Numbered from the stretch's first letter, positions 20,365 to 28,665 are shown. The stretch: 64,000 nucleotides of DNA from Pelomonas sp. BJYL3 (GCF_027257975.1 NZ_JANZKX010000002.1:744001-808000); one strand, 5' to 3'. The notes: a model not told the origin generated them from the sequence alone. Made by a program: numbers and translations.

Positions 20365-21427
20365 TTATTCCTCGCGCGATAACGTCACTGGCATCCATGT
20401 CTTTAGGTGGAACTGCAAACCGAATGCTCTTGCTTCTAGCTCGAAATTCCTTTGCAAGGAACTTCATGAATTTTTCACCTGCAGCGTCACCGTCGGGAAC
20501 GCCCACCAACTCAAAAGGAAGTAATTCATCAACCCATTCAGACCGGAATGAGGTTGCCCCTAGAACCGCAACCGCTGCTAGCCCGGCGCCCTCCATTGCA
20601 ATTGCGTCTGGCACACCCTCGCAAATGTGGAGAAGACTCCCTGGCTGCAACTGGCTAAGTCGCTGGCTGTTAAACATGGGTTTGGGGATGCCACTCGGGC
20701 CGAAGAACTTCATCCTGCTCTGAAGGCAGCGAACCTGTAAGTACTGCGTAGTCGCCCCGGACTTGAAAGGGAACAGCAATGCGTACCCAAGCCAGCTTAG
20801 TGCTCGTCGATTTCCAGACAGCCCTGAGCTACGGATTCGTTCTGCACCCCAATGTTTTTCCAGTTCCCGATACGCCCTTATCGGATCCACGAGTTCAACG
20901 ACGCCGAATTTAAGCGCCAGCTCCGGTGCAATTCCGTGGGCTTGAAGATACGTAGTTCCCAGCGCTCCTTTGACCGGGCCACAGTGCGCTACTAGCCAGG
21001 TGTACAGCTCGGGGTCTGGATTCGTCGTGGTGGCCGGAAGAGGCGATTTGCTTGCCTTTGGGCTTGTCGCTCGCGAAATTGCATGAATGCGTCGGCTTGG
21101 CTGCACGTCGCCGCCGATGATGCCGAAGTGGCCGCAGAGCCACTTACAGGCATCCATAAACGCAAGGCCGTGCATCTTTTGGACTAGCGCGATTGCGTCG
21201 CCATGCTCACCGCATCCGAAGCATTTCCAGGTATTTCTCGTTCTGTTGACGGTGAAGCTTGGGCTCGCTGCGTCGTGGCCGTTAAAGCACATCGCCTTGT
21301 TGCCACGCAGGGTGATCCCTACGGCCGATGCGACGTCCGCCACTGGCAAGTCGCGAAGGCGCGCAAGCACCTGATCGCTCAATGGCCTCGGCTTGGCTGC
21401 TTGTAAGCTGGCTCGCCGCAAAAGCAC
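20357..21427 (-). CDS. DnaG-like primase (CHC2 zinc finger + Toprim), first gene of the RT cassette
   Basis: 356 residues. An N-terminal zinc ribbon has Cys47, His51, Cys69 and Cys72 (MCFNGHD ... WKCFGCGEHGDAI), the CHC2 pattern of bacterial primases and plasmid/phage primase-like proteins. The C-terminal Toprim domain shows HICEGVPDA (Glu270) and VGVPDGDAAGEK (Asp312, Asp314). There is no DnaB-binding C-terminal domain, so this is not the housekeeping DnaG. GTG at 21427 (or TTG at 21421) follows AAGGGGGG. The last codons overlap the RT start, which has GAGGAA as ribosome site. The likely biochemical link is RNA primer synthesis feeding the RT (inference). Confidence 0.87.
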   Translation of the reverse strand: MLLRRASLQAAKPRPLSDQVLARLRDLPVADVASAVGITLRGNKAMCFNGHDAASPSFTVNRTRNTWKCFGCGEHGDAIALVQKMHGLAFMDACKWLCGHFGIIGGDVQPSRRIHAISRATSPKASKSPLPATTTNPDPELYTWLVAHCGPVKGALGTTYLQAHGIAPELALKFGVVELVDPIRAYRELEKHWGAERIRSSGLSGNRRALSWLGYALLFPFKSGATTQYLQVRCLQSRMKFFGPSGIPKPMFNSQRLSQLQPGSLLHICEGVPDAIAMEGAGLAAVAVLGATSFRSEWVDELLPFELVGVPDGDAAGEKFMKFLAKEFRARSKSIRFAVPPKDMDASDVIARGINA

Positions 21428-21495
21428 CCCCCTTGCGCCAGTTTCTGGCTTCTTACAAAAATTGTCTCATGGAGATGACGAGATGGGGCTGCGAA

Positions 21496-21720
21496 TCATC
21501 TGACATCTGGACGCACTGAGTACGTAGATGCGGCGGCCATTGCAAGCAAAGTTGCTACGGCAAGGATCCCACCAGAGATCCATGTGCTCATCTCCCTTTG
21601 CATAGTGAACAGCAGCGTAAAGATCGACTTGATTTGCGCAAGGTCGGTAGCGAACCGGGCTTGGTGCAGCGCCTCAACGCAGGCTATCCGCCGTACGGCA
21701 GTTGCTAGCTGACTAGTATG
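21496..21720 (-). pseudogene. Remnant encoding a C-terminal coiled-coil/membrane segment
   Basis: The frame reads RFATDLAQIKSIFTLLFTMQ followed by REMSTWISGGILAVATLLAMA and stops at 21496. That is an amphipathic stretch then one transmembrane helix, the layout of tail-anchored coiled-coil proteins. No ATG, GTG or TTG occurs upstream within this conserved-looking part except the ATGs at 21603 and 21591, which would give only ~35 residues. I read it as a truncated gene lying upstream of the primase, or possibly a very short membrane peptide. Confidence 0.3.
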
Positions 21721-21755
21721 TGGTTGCTTAGGGCGGAAAACTGAAGTGCCGTGAA

Positions 21756-21785
21756 GCGGTCGTTGTCGAACTTCCGCTTTCAGCC
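21756..21785 (+). repeat. Right copy of the imperfect direct repeat
   Basis: Starts with the same GCGGTCGTT as 16084 and has a similar continuation (GTCGAACTTCCGCTTTCA). It lies just inside the point where host-like GC content resumes, 12 bases beyond it the NERD gene ends. Confidence 0.3.
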
Positions 21786-21797
21786 TTAACCCGCCCC

Positions 21798-22727
21798 TCA
21801 CCCACCCTGACACCCCCTGCAATACTGCAACCCCCCAAACCTCTCCCCCTGATTCCAACAAAACCTCCCCTCCGAAAAACTGATCTTCGCCTCGCACGTC
21901 GCGCAAACCAGTTTTCGATACAGGGGATGGCTGGAATCAGCCTGAGCGGAGGGCTCCGGCACAGAAACCTTCGGAGCCGGATCAGGCGCAATTACCGCCT
22001 TCGGCTTCATGAACTCCGGCAACTCCAGCGGATTCACCGGCCGATGCTGCCGGGCCAATTTCTCTGCCCAGCCGCGCAAGGTCTCGGTGCTGTGGATGTT
22101 CAGCAGCTTCCCGAACACATCCCCCACGCCCAGGGACTCGATGTACTGCTCATGCCAGCGCTGGATCATGTCGGCCTTGATCACGTCGCGGGTGTCGAAG
22201 CGCTTGGCGTCAGGCCGGCGGATGGTGGCCTTGGGGTGCAGCAGCACCACGTGGTGATAGGTCGGCTTCAAGCTGCCTCGCCCGGTGATATCCAGGCGCT
22301 CCAGCAGCTTGTCCAAAATGCGCTCATGCCGCCGGCTCTGCTCCAGCGGTGAGGGCACGCCATAGCGGCGGCCATTGGCGTAGGCAACGCTCCACTCGCC
22401 CTGCTCATTGATCTCCACATCCCCACCGAAGCACTTGGTCTCGAACAGATAGAAGTGCAGGGTGCGGCCGATGACCAGGTGGTCGATCTGCGCCGTCTCG
22501 CCATCGACCACGAAGCGCAGGTCGTGCAGCACGGCGTGGTGCTCGCTGTCCTTCTTCCAGTGGTCGATGTGATGGGCGGCCTCGCGCTCGCCCTGCTGCC
22601 CGCGCTGGCACCGCATCCGCTCGTCCTGCAGCCACTCCCGCTGACGCTGATCCAGCAAGGGCGACGACTGCAGGTCTTCCAGCAAGCGCATCCGCCGCTG
22701 CTTGTCATCCGCTGCTTTGATCAGCAT
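21798..22727 (-). CDS. NERD-domain protein with C-terminal zinc ribbon
   Basis: 309 residues. The NERD (nuclease-related) domain covers about residues 45-165: QGEREAAHHIDHW, then HDLRFVVDGETAQIDHLVIG and FYLFETKCFGGDVEIN, which carry the conserved Asp/Glu-x-Lys positions of the restriction-endonuclease-like fold. A Cys-rich tail (VCATCEAKISF ... YCRGCQGG) forms a probable zinc ribbon. NERD proteins are thought to process DNA. It is GC-rich like the host and separated from the primase by ~370 bases, so it is probably not part of the RT operon although it stands next to it. Confidence 0.85.
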   Translation of the reverse strand: MLIKAADDKQRRMRLLEDLQSSPLLDQRQREWLQDERMRCQRGQQGEREAAHHIDHWKKDSEHHAVLHDLRFVVDGETAQIDHLVIGRTLHFYLFETKCFGGDVEINEQGEWSVAYANGRRYGVPSPLEQSRRHERILDKLLERLDITGRGSLKPTYHHVVLLHPKATIRRPDAKRFDTRDVIKADMIQRWHEQYIESLGVGDVFGKLLNIHSTETLRGWAEKLARQHRPVNPLELPEFMKPKAVIAPDPAPKVSVPEPSAQADSSHPLYRKLVCATCEAKISFSEGRFCWNQGERFGGLQYCRGCQGG

Positions 22728-22820
22728 GTGTCATGACCCCCTGAGTGCGAGTCATTTTGGCCGTGCGCCTGCCGTACAAGCAGGTCACATGTCACGCTTC
22801 AGGGGCCTGGCAGACGCGGG

Positions 22821-22836
22821 TTTGCGCTGACGCAAA
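22821..22836. promoter_or_regulatory. Inverted repeat upstream of the NERD gene
   Basis: TTTGCG / CGCAAA arms around CTGA, about 95 bases before the NERD start. A plausible operator-like dyad; no known factor recognised. Confidence 0.3.
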
Positions 22837-22900
22837 CGGTCAGAAGCCCCGCCAATGCTGGCTTTGCGGCCTGCGGGATGAGATGGGGATCAGATCGGTG

Positions 22901-22917
22901 GCTGACTCAATGAGTCA
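22901..22917. promoter_or_regulatory. 17-base palindrome near the end of the phosphatidyltransferase gene
   Basis: CTGACTCA and TGAGTCAG separated by one base form a perfect dyad, 20 bases past the stop of the gene ending at 22938. No T-run follows, so it may be a protein-binding site rather than a terminator. Confidence 0.35.
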
Positions 22918-22937
22918 GTGGCTCTGGCGCCATACGG

Positions 22938-23576
22938 TCACAGCCCGGCGCCCAGCACCCGGCACCAGGCGCCCCCCAGCAGCACAGGCACCACCGCCAT
23001 CCACGGGTAGAAGCCGATCCCCCGCTTCGGAAACGGAAACGACAGGTTCATCGCCACCGCGAGGGCCAGGGCCAGGCCGCTCAGTGCGAGGTCGGGCCAG
23101 CGCCCTGGCTGCGGCAGCCACTGATGCCCCATCACGCCCGCCATCAGCAGGATGGCGGCCACCGAGCTGGGCAGGCCCTGGAAGCACTCGCCGAATCGAT
23201 TGCGGATCAGGCCGCGCTGGCTGTAGCGGGCCAGCCTCAGCGTCGCAGCAAGGACGTAGGCGACGCAAGGGACGGCCGCGCCCCACGACGGCGTGCCGGC
23301 GGGGTTCAGCACCTTGCCCATCGTGAAGGCCGGCAGCAGGCCGAAGGCGAGCAGGTCCGCTAGGCTGTCCAGCTGCGCGCCCAGGGGCGAGCTCACGCCC
23401 AGGGCCCGCGCCAGCTTGCCGTCCAGCACGTCGCAGAGCAGGGAGAGGGCCAGGCACAGCAGGGCCACGGCCAGGGCCTGGTCCACCGGCGTCCAGCCGA
23501 GGTACAGCAGGCCGGTGCTGGCCGAGGCGGCCGAGGCGAGGGTGATGGCATGGGGGAGGGCGGCGTACTTCGGCAT
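22938..23576 (-). CDS. CDP-alcohol phosphatidyltransferase (phosphatidylserine-synthase type)
   Basis: 212 residues with 6-7 hydrophobic helices. The family signature D-x2-D-G-x2-A-R-x8-G-x3-D-x3-D is complete: DVLDGKLARALG, then LGAQLDSLADLL. The phrase GLPSSVAAILL resembles PssA-type enzymes, which join CDP-diacylglycerol to serine; other alcohols are possible. It is divergent from a cdsA paralogue that makes CDP-diacylglycerol, so substrate supply and use are encoded side by side. The ATG at 23576 precedes PKYAALPHAITL; the frame stays open far upstream because of high GC, without homology. Confidence 0.87.
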   Translation of the reverse strand: MPKYAALPHAITLASAASASTGLLYLGWTPVDQALAVALLCLALSLLCDVLDGKLARALGVSSPLGAQLDSLADLLAFGLLPAFTMGKVLNPAGTPSWGAAVPCVAYVLAATLRLARYSQRGLIRNRFGECFQGLPSSVAAILLMAGVMGHQWLPQPGRWPDLALSGLALALAVAMNLSFPFPKRGIGFYPWMAVVPVLLGGAWCRVLGAGL

Positions 23577-23599
23577 GGGCGACAAGTTCGGAGGCGGGG

Positions 23600-23627
23600 C
23601 GTAAGCCGGCCGTGGCCGGCGCTTACG
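23600..23627. promoter_or_regulatory. Palindrome in the divergent lipid-gene promoter region
   Basis: CGTAAGC (23600-23606) and GCTTACG (23621-23627) flank GC-rich complementary bases, giving an almost continuous dyad with a two-base bulge. It lies midway between two divergent starts (23576 and 23694), the right place for a shared operator. Confidence 0.4.
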
Positions 23628-23693
23628 TGGCTTATCCCGCAAACATGCGGCCTGCGGCACAGGGCGCGCTCGGGGCAGGCCGCGCGGGCGGGC

Positions 23694-24680
23694 ATGATCG
23701 CACCTTTGCCGTTTTTTGCTCCGCTCTTGAAGACTGATTTCTCTGCGCTCTGGCAGCTCTCGCCCGCTCCGGCGGACCTCTGGGTCCTCGTGGGTGGCGG
23801 CCTGGCCGCCATCTCCATCGCCACGGCGGTGACTTATCTGCATCCGGCCCTGCGCCCGCAGCGCCGCGTGCAGCAGGCCGTGCAATCCTGGGTGCCCGTC
23901 ATCCTGATGGCGGCGCTGACGCTGCTGCTGGGCTCGGGGCTGAGCTGGCTGGTGTGTGGCCTCACGTCCCTGCTGCTGCTGCGCGAGGGCCTGCGGCTGC
24001 TGCCGCTGACGCCCGCGGAGCAGCGTCTGCATGGCGGGCTGGCGGCGCTGCTGAGCCTGGCGGCGCATGGGCTGGTCGCCCTCGGGCAGATGCCTTGGGC
24101 GCTGGGCCTGTGCCTGGTCTACTGCGGACTGCTGCTGGGCCCGGTGCAGATGCTGGCCAGCGGCCCGGAGCGCTTCATCCCCCGCGTCGGCGGGCTCATG
24201 CTGGTGCTCAATGCCTGCGTCACGCTCTTCCTCTTCGTCAGCCTGCTGGTGCTGCAGGCGCCTGCGGGCCGGCCGCTGGGCGGGCCCGGCCAGGGCGGTT
24301 TCTTCTTCGTGCTGGTGATCTTCTCGGACGCCATGCAGTACATCGGCGGCAAGTGCTGGGGCCGCCATGCGCTGGCGCCGTCCATCAGCCCGGCCAAGAC
24401 CTGGGAGGGCCTGGCCTTCGCCTCGCTGATCTGCGGGCTGCTGGGCTTCGGCCTGGCGCCCTGGCTGCTGGGCCTGCCGGCCTGGGCGGGCCTGCTGCTG
24501 GCGCTGGCCATGGTCGGCCTGGGCCTGGTGGGGGACCTGCTGGTCTCCTGCTGGAAGCGCGACGCGGGCGTGAAGGACACCGGCACCCTGCTGCCCGGGC
24601 AGGGCGGCGTGCTGGACCGCTGCGACAGCCTGATCTTCGTCGCCCCCTGGTTCTGGCTGCTGATGCAGGTGAGCGCATGA
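23694..24680 (+). CDS. Phosphatidate cytidylyltransferase (CdsA family)
   Basis: 328 residues, about eight transmembrane helices. The C-terminal signature is present: SPAKTWEGL, then GDLLVSCWKRDAGVKDTG and LPGQGGVLDRCDSLI, with the metal-binding Asp and Lys residues of CDP-diacylglycerol synthases. It makes CDP-diacylglycerol from phosphatidate and CTP. It is likely a second copy rather than the housekeeping cdsA, because it sits in an accessory cluster with a phosphatidyltransferase and a desaturase. Its stop overlaps the next start by four bases. Confidence 0.9.
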   Translation: MIAPLPFFAPLLKTDFSALWQLSPAPADLWVLVGGGLAAISIATAVTYLHPALRPQRRVQQAVQSWVPVILMAALTLLLGSGLSWLVCGLTSLLLLREGLRLLPLTPAEQRLHGGLAALLSLAAHGLVALGQMPWALGLCLVYCGLLLGPVQMLASGPERFIPRVGGLMLVLNACVTLFLFVSLLVLQAPAGRPLGGPGQGGFFFVLVIFSDAMQYIGGKCWGRHALAPSISPAKTWEGLAFASLICGLLGFGLAPWLLGLPAWAGLLLALAMVGLGLVGDLLVSCWKRDAGVKDTGTLLPGQGGVLDRCDSLIFVAPWFWLLMQVSA

Positions 24681-25771
24681 AGCTTGAGACGCAAGACCTG
24701 ACCCCTGTGCAGTCCGTCCCCGAGCCGGGCATCCCCGAGCCAGCCGTTCCTGAAACATCCGGTACCGATGCTGCCGCACCCGACCTCGCCGTGCTTCGCG
24801 CCCAGCTGGAGGCCGCCGGCTGCTTCGAGCGCAAGCCGGGCCGGGCGGTGGCGGAGCTGCTCTTCAATCTGCTGGGCAGCGCCCTGGCCTTCCTGGCCGC
24901 ACGCGAGGCGGCCCTGGCCTGGTCGGTCTGGGCGGGCCTGCCCCTCTTCGTGCTGGGCAGCTTTCTCTTCTACCGCAACGGCTGGCTGATGCACGACGCC
25001 GCGCATGGCGGCAGCTGGCCGGGCATCCAGGCCAACCGGCGCTTTGCGGCGCTCACCGCCGGCCTCCTGGGGGAGTTCCCCAGCGGCTGGCGGCACGGCC
25101 ACAACCGCCACCACGCCCGCACCAATGTGCTGGGCGAGGACTGGGACCAGCGCGAGCGCTGGGACCCCACGCGCCGCTACCACTCGCGCCTGACGGCCTG
25201 GCTGGGCCTCTTCCTCTTCACCCGCTACAACGGTGTCTACCTGCCGGCCACGCTGATCTTCATGGCCCTGCGCGACGGCTACTACTGCTTCCGCCACCAC
25301 CGCGAGCGCTTCGCCGCCGAGCTGCTGGCGGTGCTGCTGGGCCTGGGCTCGCAGCTCGCCTTCTTCGTGCTGCTGACGGGGTCCTGGCTGGGCGTGCTGC
25401 TGTTCCTGCTGCACACGCATGTGGGCATGCTCTACCTGAACTCGGCCTTCGCGGGCAACCACTACGACCTGGAGACCTTCACGCCCGAACAGGCGCGCCA
25501 GCTCGATGTGCTCAGCCTGCAATCGCGCACCACGCGCAACTACGCCGGCGGCTGGTGGACGCACTTCGTCTTTGGCGGCCTGGAGAAGCAGCTGGAGCAC
25601 CACCTCTTCCCGCACCTGCCCCGCCACCACCTGCATCGCGCCGCGCCCTATGTGCGCGCCTTCGTGGCGGCGCACGGCCTGCCCTATCACGAGGCGCCGT
25701 TCTGGCATTGCTACATGCGGGTGCTGGATTTCCATGTCGACCCGCGGCCCGCCGCTGCGCCCTCCGCATGA
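24677..25771 (+). CDS. Membrane fatty acid desaturase
   Basis: 364 residues. Histidine boxes of the membrane di-iron desaturases are visible: HDAAHG (~residue 112), HGHNRHHARTN (~137) and QLEHHLFPHLPRHH (~305); the QxxHH third box is typical of acyl-lipid, front-end type enzymes. Two hydrophobic pairs separate the boxes. The first ~35 residues are Pro/Glu-rich and contain QDLTP encoded by the repeated motif GCAAGACCTGACCC (24691-24704). ATGA overlaps join it to cdsA before and the MFS-like gene after. Confidence 0.88.
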   Translation: MKLETQDLTPVQSVPEPGIPEPAVPETSGTDAAAPDLAVLRAQLEAAGCFERKPGRAVAELLFNLLGSALAFLAAREAALAWSVWAGLPLFVLGSFLFYRNGWLMHDAAHGGSWPGIQANRRFAALTAGLLGEFPSGWRHGHNRHHARTNVLGEDWDQRERWDPTRRYHSRLTAWLGLFLFTRYNGVYLPATLIFMALRDGYYCFRHHRERFAAELLAVLLGLGSQLAFFVLLTGSWLGVLLFLLHTHVGMLYLNSAFAGNHYDLETFTPEQARQLDVLSLQSRTTRNYAGGWWTHFVFGGLEKQLEHHLFPHLPRHHLHRAAPYVRAFVAAHGLPYHEAPFWHCYMRVLDFHVDPRPAAAPSA

Positions 25772-27024
25772 GCGGCACCGGACCCTGGACCGCAGGGCGC
25801 CAGCGCTGGGCGCGCAACCTGGCCTTCCTGTCCTTCTCCTTCGCCAACACGGCCTGCATCACCGTCTTCCCCCAGCACCGCTTCTGGGGCCATCCGCAGG
25901 AGGCGATGTGGACTTCGGCGGTGCTGCTGGGCGGTGCGCTGGCGGCCCTGCTGGGCCAGGCTTGGGCCACGCGCCGGCGCGGCGCCGCCCTGCGCCCCGC
26001 GACGACGGGGGCGGGCTGGGCGGCCTACGCGGCCCTGCTGCTGGTGGCCGGCAGCAAGGCCGTTCCCAGCCCCCTGGCCTACGCGCTGCTGGTCTGGGCC
26101 CTGTCCTTCAGCTCGGGCGCGCTGATGCAGCGCTTCGACGAGTGCTCGGTGCAGCAGGCCGGCCCGGACGGGCGGGTGGCGAATGACCTGAGCATCTCCC
26201 TGCTGCGCTTCCTGGGCATGCTGCTGGCCCCCGGCGCCTTCAGCCTGATGCCGCCGGGCAGCGCGGCCGCGCAGGGGCTGCTGCTGGGGATGGTGGCGCT
26301 GGTGGCCTTGAGCGGCTGGCGCCTGCTGGCGTCCGCCGAGGCTGGGGCGCCGGGCGCGGCGGTGTCCGCCCCCGCGGTCGAAGCCATGCCAGCGTCAGCG
26401 TCTGCAGCCCTCGCCCGGTCGGAATGGGCCTTGTGGGCGGCTGGCGTGCTGGTCTATGCCAACTACTGCGTGCTGGCCAGCGCCGCGCCCTTCCTGCTGC
26501 GCGACCTGCTGGCCCAGCCGGGCGCGATGGCGCGGGCCTGGCTGCTGATCTCGGCGGTCTACGCCGCGGCCATGCTCAGCAATGCCCTCGTGCAATGGCG
26601 GCGCTGGGCCCCGCGCCTGGCCTGGCTGCCGGTGGCGCCGGTCACGCTGATGCTCGTGGGTGCCAGCCTGCTCATGCCCGCCGCGGCCAGCGCGGGTGGC
26701 CTGGTGCTGCAGCTGGGCGCCAGCGTGGCCCTGGGCGCGGCCTTCGGCCTCTTCATGATGGGCTACCGCGACCACCTCACCCGCCAGGCGGTCCAGCTCC
26801 AGCGGCCGGCACTGCTGGCTCGCTACAACCAGTTGCCGCGGTGGGCCACCCTGCTGGCCTTCGGTGTGATGGCGGCCTTGTCCGGGCTGGCGTCCCTGCC
26901 TGGCGGCGCGCCGCGACTGGCGGGCAGCGTGGCGGCCTACCTGCTGCTGTCGTCGCTGGTGGTGCTGGGGGCGATGGGGGCGATGAGGCCGATGCGCGTG
27001 GGGACGCCAGGCGGCAAGACCTGA
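25768..27024 (+). CDS. MFS-like multi-pass membrane protein, function unknown
   Basis: 418 residues with about 11-12 hydrophobic segments and an Ala/Pro-rich central loop (~residues 190-215), like a two-bundle transporter. I recognise no substrate motif. It is the last of three genes joined by four-base overlaps with cdsA and a desaturase, so a role in lipid or lysolipid transport is possible (inference only). The stop overlaps another GCAAGACCTGACCC copy (27014-27027), and it converges on rtcR three bases away. Confidence 0.7.
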   Translation: MSGTGPWTAGRQRWARNLAFLSFSFANTACITVFPQHRFWGHPQEAMWTSAVLLGGALAALLGQAWATRRRGAALRPATTGAGWAAYAALLLVAGSKAVPSPLAYALLVWALSFSSGALMQRFDECSVQQAGPDGRVANDLSISLLRFLGMLLAPGAFSLMPPGSAAAQGLLLGMVALVALSGWRLLASAEAGAPGAAVSAPAVEAMPASASAALARSEWALWAAGVLVYANYCVLASAAPFLLRDLLAQPGAMARAWLLISAVYAAAMLSNALVQWRRWAPRLAWLPVAPVTLMLVGASLLMPAAASAGGLVLQLGASVALGAAFGLFMMGYRDHLTRQAVQLQRPALLARYNQLPRWATLLAFGVMAALSGLASLPGGAPRLAGSVAAYLLLSSLVVLGAMGAMRPMRVGTPGGKT

Positions 27025-27027
27025 CCC

Positions 27028-28665
27028 TCAGCCCAGCCCCTTCACATCCTCCCACCCGACCCCGAACCTCATCAGGTACTTCCTCAGGCGATCTGCATCG
27101 TTGACCACGCTGCGCTGCGTGCGCGACTGGTCGAACAGGCGCCGCCCGGCTTCGGAGAGCGTGGCGCAGTCGCGGCAGACCTGCAGCACGGACTGCAGCT
27201 GCAGCTGGTCGAAGAGGTCCATGCTGGTGAGAGTCTCTTCGGGGAGCAGCTTGCTGAGGTCGATGCCATCAGTCCCGCCTGTGCGCGCCCCCCCGCCCTT
27301 GCGCACAGGCGCCTCGCCCGCCGGCTCCCACAGCCAGCGCAGGCGCTGGATCTCGGCGTCGACCAATCCGGCGGCAATGCGCCCGCCCTCCGCCAGCGTC
27401 GCCATGCGGGTGATGCTGGCGCTGAGGTCGCGGAAGTTGCCGCTCCACAGGGCCTCGGCGCTGCGGGCGAACTGCAGGTAGCGGGACTTGGCCTCCACAT
27501 TGAAGCGCACGGCATGGCCCAATTCGGCGGCGCAGCGGGCCAGCAGGTGATCGACATTGGGCTCGATGTCCTCCGGCCGCTGGGCCAGACCGGGCAGGGT
27601 GTAGGCCCAGAGGTTGATGCGGGCGAAGAGGTCCTCGCGGAAGCGGCCCTGGGCCACGTCCACGCGCAGGTCGCGGTTGGTGCCGGCGATCAGCTGGAAG
27701 TCGCTGCTGACCTCGCGGTCGCTGCCCATGGGGAAGAAGCGCTTCTCCTCCACGGCCTTGAGCAGCATGGCCTGCTCGTCCAGCCCCAGTTCGCCGATTT
27801 CATCCAGGAACAGCACGCCCTGGTGCGCCGTGCGCAGCAGGCCGGCGCGGTCCGAGGCGGCGCCGGTGAAGGCGCCCTTCTTGTGGCCGAAGAGGGTGGA
27901 GGCCGCGCTGTCTCCGCGCAGGGTGGCGCAGTTCACCTCGACGAACTCGCCCTCCACCCGGTGCTGGGCCTTCTTGAGCTCGAACATGCGCCGTGCCAGA
28001 TGCGACTTGCCCGCGCCCGTGGGGCCGGTCAGCAGCACGGGCGCCTGCGAGCGCACGGCCACGCGCTCGATCTCCTCGATCAGCGCATTGAAGCGCTTGT
28101 TGCGCGTCGCAATGCCGCTCTTGAGGAAATCCTGCGCCTCCGCCTGCGCCTGGCTGAAGCGCCGGGCCAGCACGTCGTAGCGGGAAAGATCCAGGTCGAT
28201 CAGGGTGTAGCTGCCCGGATCGCCCTGGCGCTGCTTGCGCGGCGGCGCGGTCTGCAGCAGCACGCCGGGAATGAAGCGCGACTCCACCATCAGGAACATG
28301 CAGATCTGCGCCACATGCGTGCCGGTGGTGATGTGGGCCCAGTACTGCTCGTGCGCGGGGTCGAAGCGGTAGGCGCGCGCCCAGTCGTAGAGCGCGGCAT
28401 ACATCTCGCCGAAGTCCCAGGGATCGGCCACGTCCATGGGCACGAGGTTCACGACGGTGTCGGGCGAAACGGTGGCCACGTCGCGCTGCACCTGCTGGGC
28501 CAGCGCGGTGTGCTGGCGCGCATGCAGCAGCTCGATGCGGTCGACCACCATGTCCTCGTGCTGGACCAGCGAGACCGTCGGCCGCCATTTCTCCCAGCGG
28601 CCCGCGCCCTGGCCGGCGTCCAGCTGGGAACCGAGGAAGCCGATGACGACGGTTTTCTTGGGCAT
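27028..28665 (-). CDS. rtcR: Sigma-54-dependent RNA-repair regulator RtcR
   Basis: 545 residues. The N-terminal CARF-type sensor starts with KTVVIGFLGSQLD and includes HITTGTHVAQICMF. The sigma-54 AAA+ domain has Walker A GPTGAGKSHLARRMF, the GAFTGA loop (KKGAFTGAASD), Walker B VLFLDEIGEL, and RFREDLFARINLW. The C-terminal helix-turn-helix follows (SEAGRRLFDQSRTQRSVVND). RtcR senses damaged tRNA ends through CARF and activates rtcBA in enterobacteria. Here it is divergent from rsr and its -24/-12 promoter. Confidence 0.97.
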   Translation of the reverse strand: MPKKTVVIGFLGSQLDAGQGAGRWEKWRPTVSLVQHEDMVVDRIELLHARQHTALAQQVQRDVATVSPDTVVNLVPMDVADPWDFGEMYAALYDWARAYRFDPAHEQYWAHITTGTHVAQICMFLMVESRFIPGVLLQTAPPRKQRQGDPGSYTLIDLDLSRYDVLARRFSQAQAEAQDFLKSGIATRNKRFNALIEEIERVAVRSQAPVLLTGPTGAGKSHLARRMFELKKAQHRVEGEFVEVNCATLRGDSAASTLFGHKKGAFTGAASDRAGLLRTAHQGVLFLDEIGELGLDEQAMLLKAVEEKRFFPMGSDREVSSDFQLIAGTNRDLRVDVAQGRFREDLFARINLWAYTLPGLAQRPEDIEPNVDHLLARCAAELGHAVRFNVEAKSRYLQFARSAEALWSGNFRDLSASITRMATLAEGGRIAAGLVDAEIQRLRWLWEPAGEAPVRKGGGARTGGTDGIDLSKLLPEETLTSMDLFDQLQLQSVLQVCRDCATLSEAGRRLFDQSRTQRSVVNDADRLRKYLMRFGVGWEDVKGLG

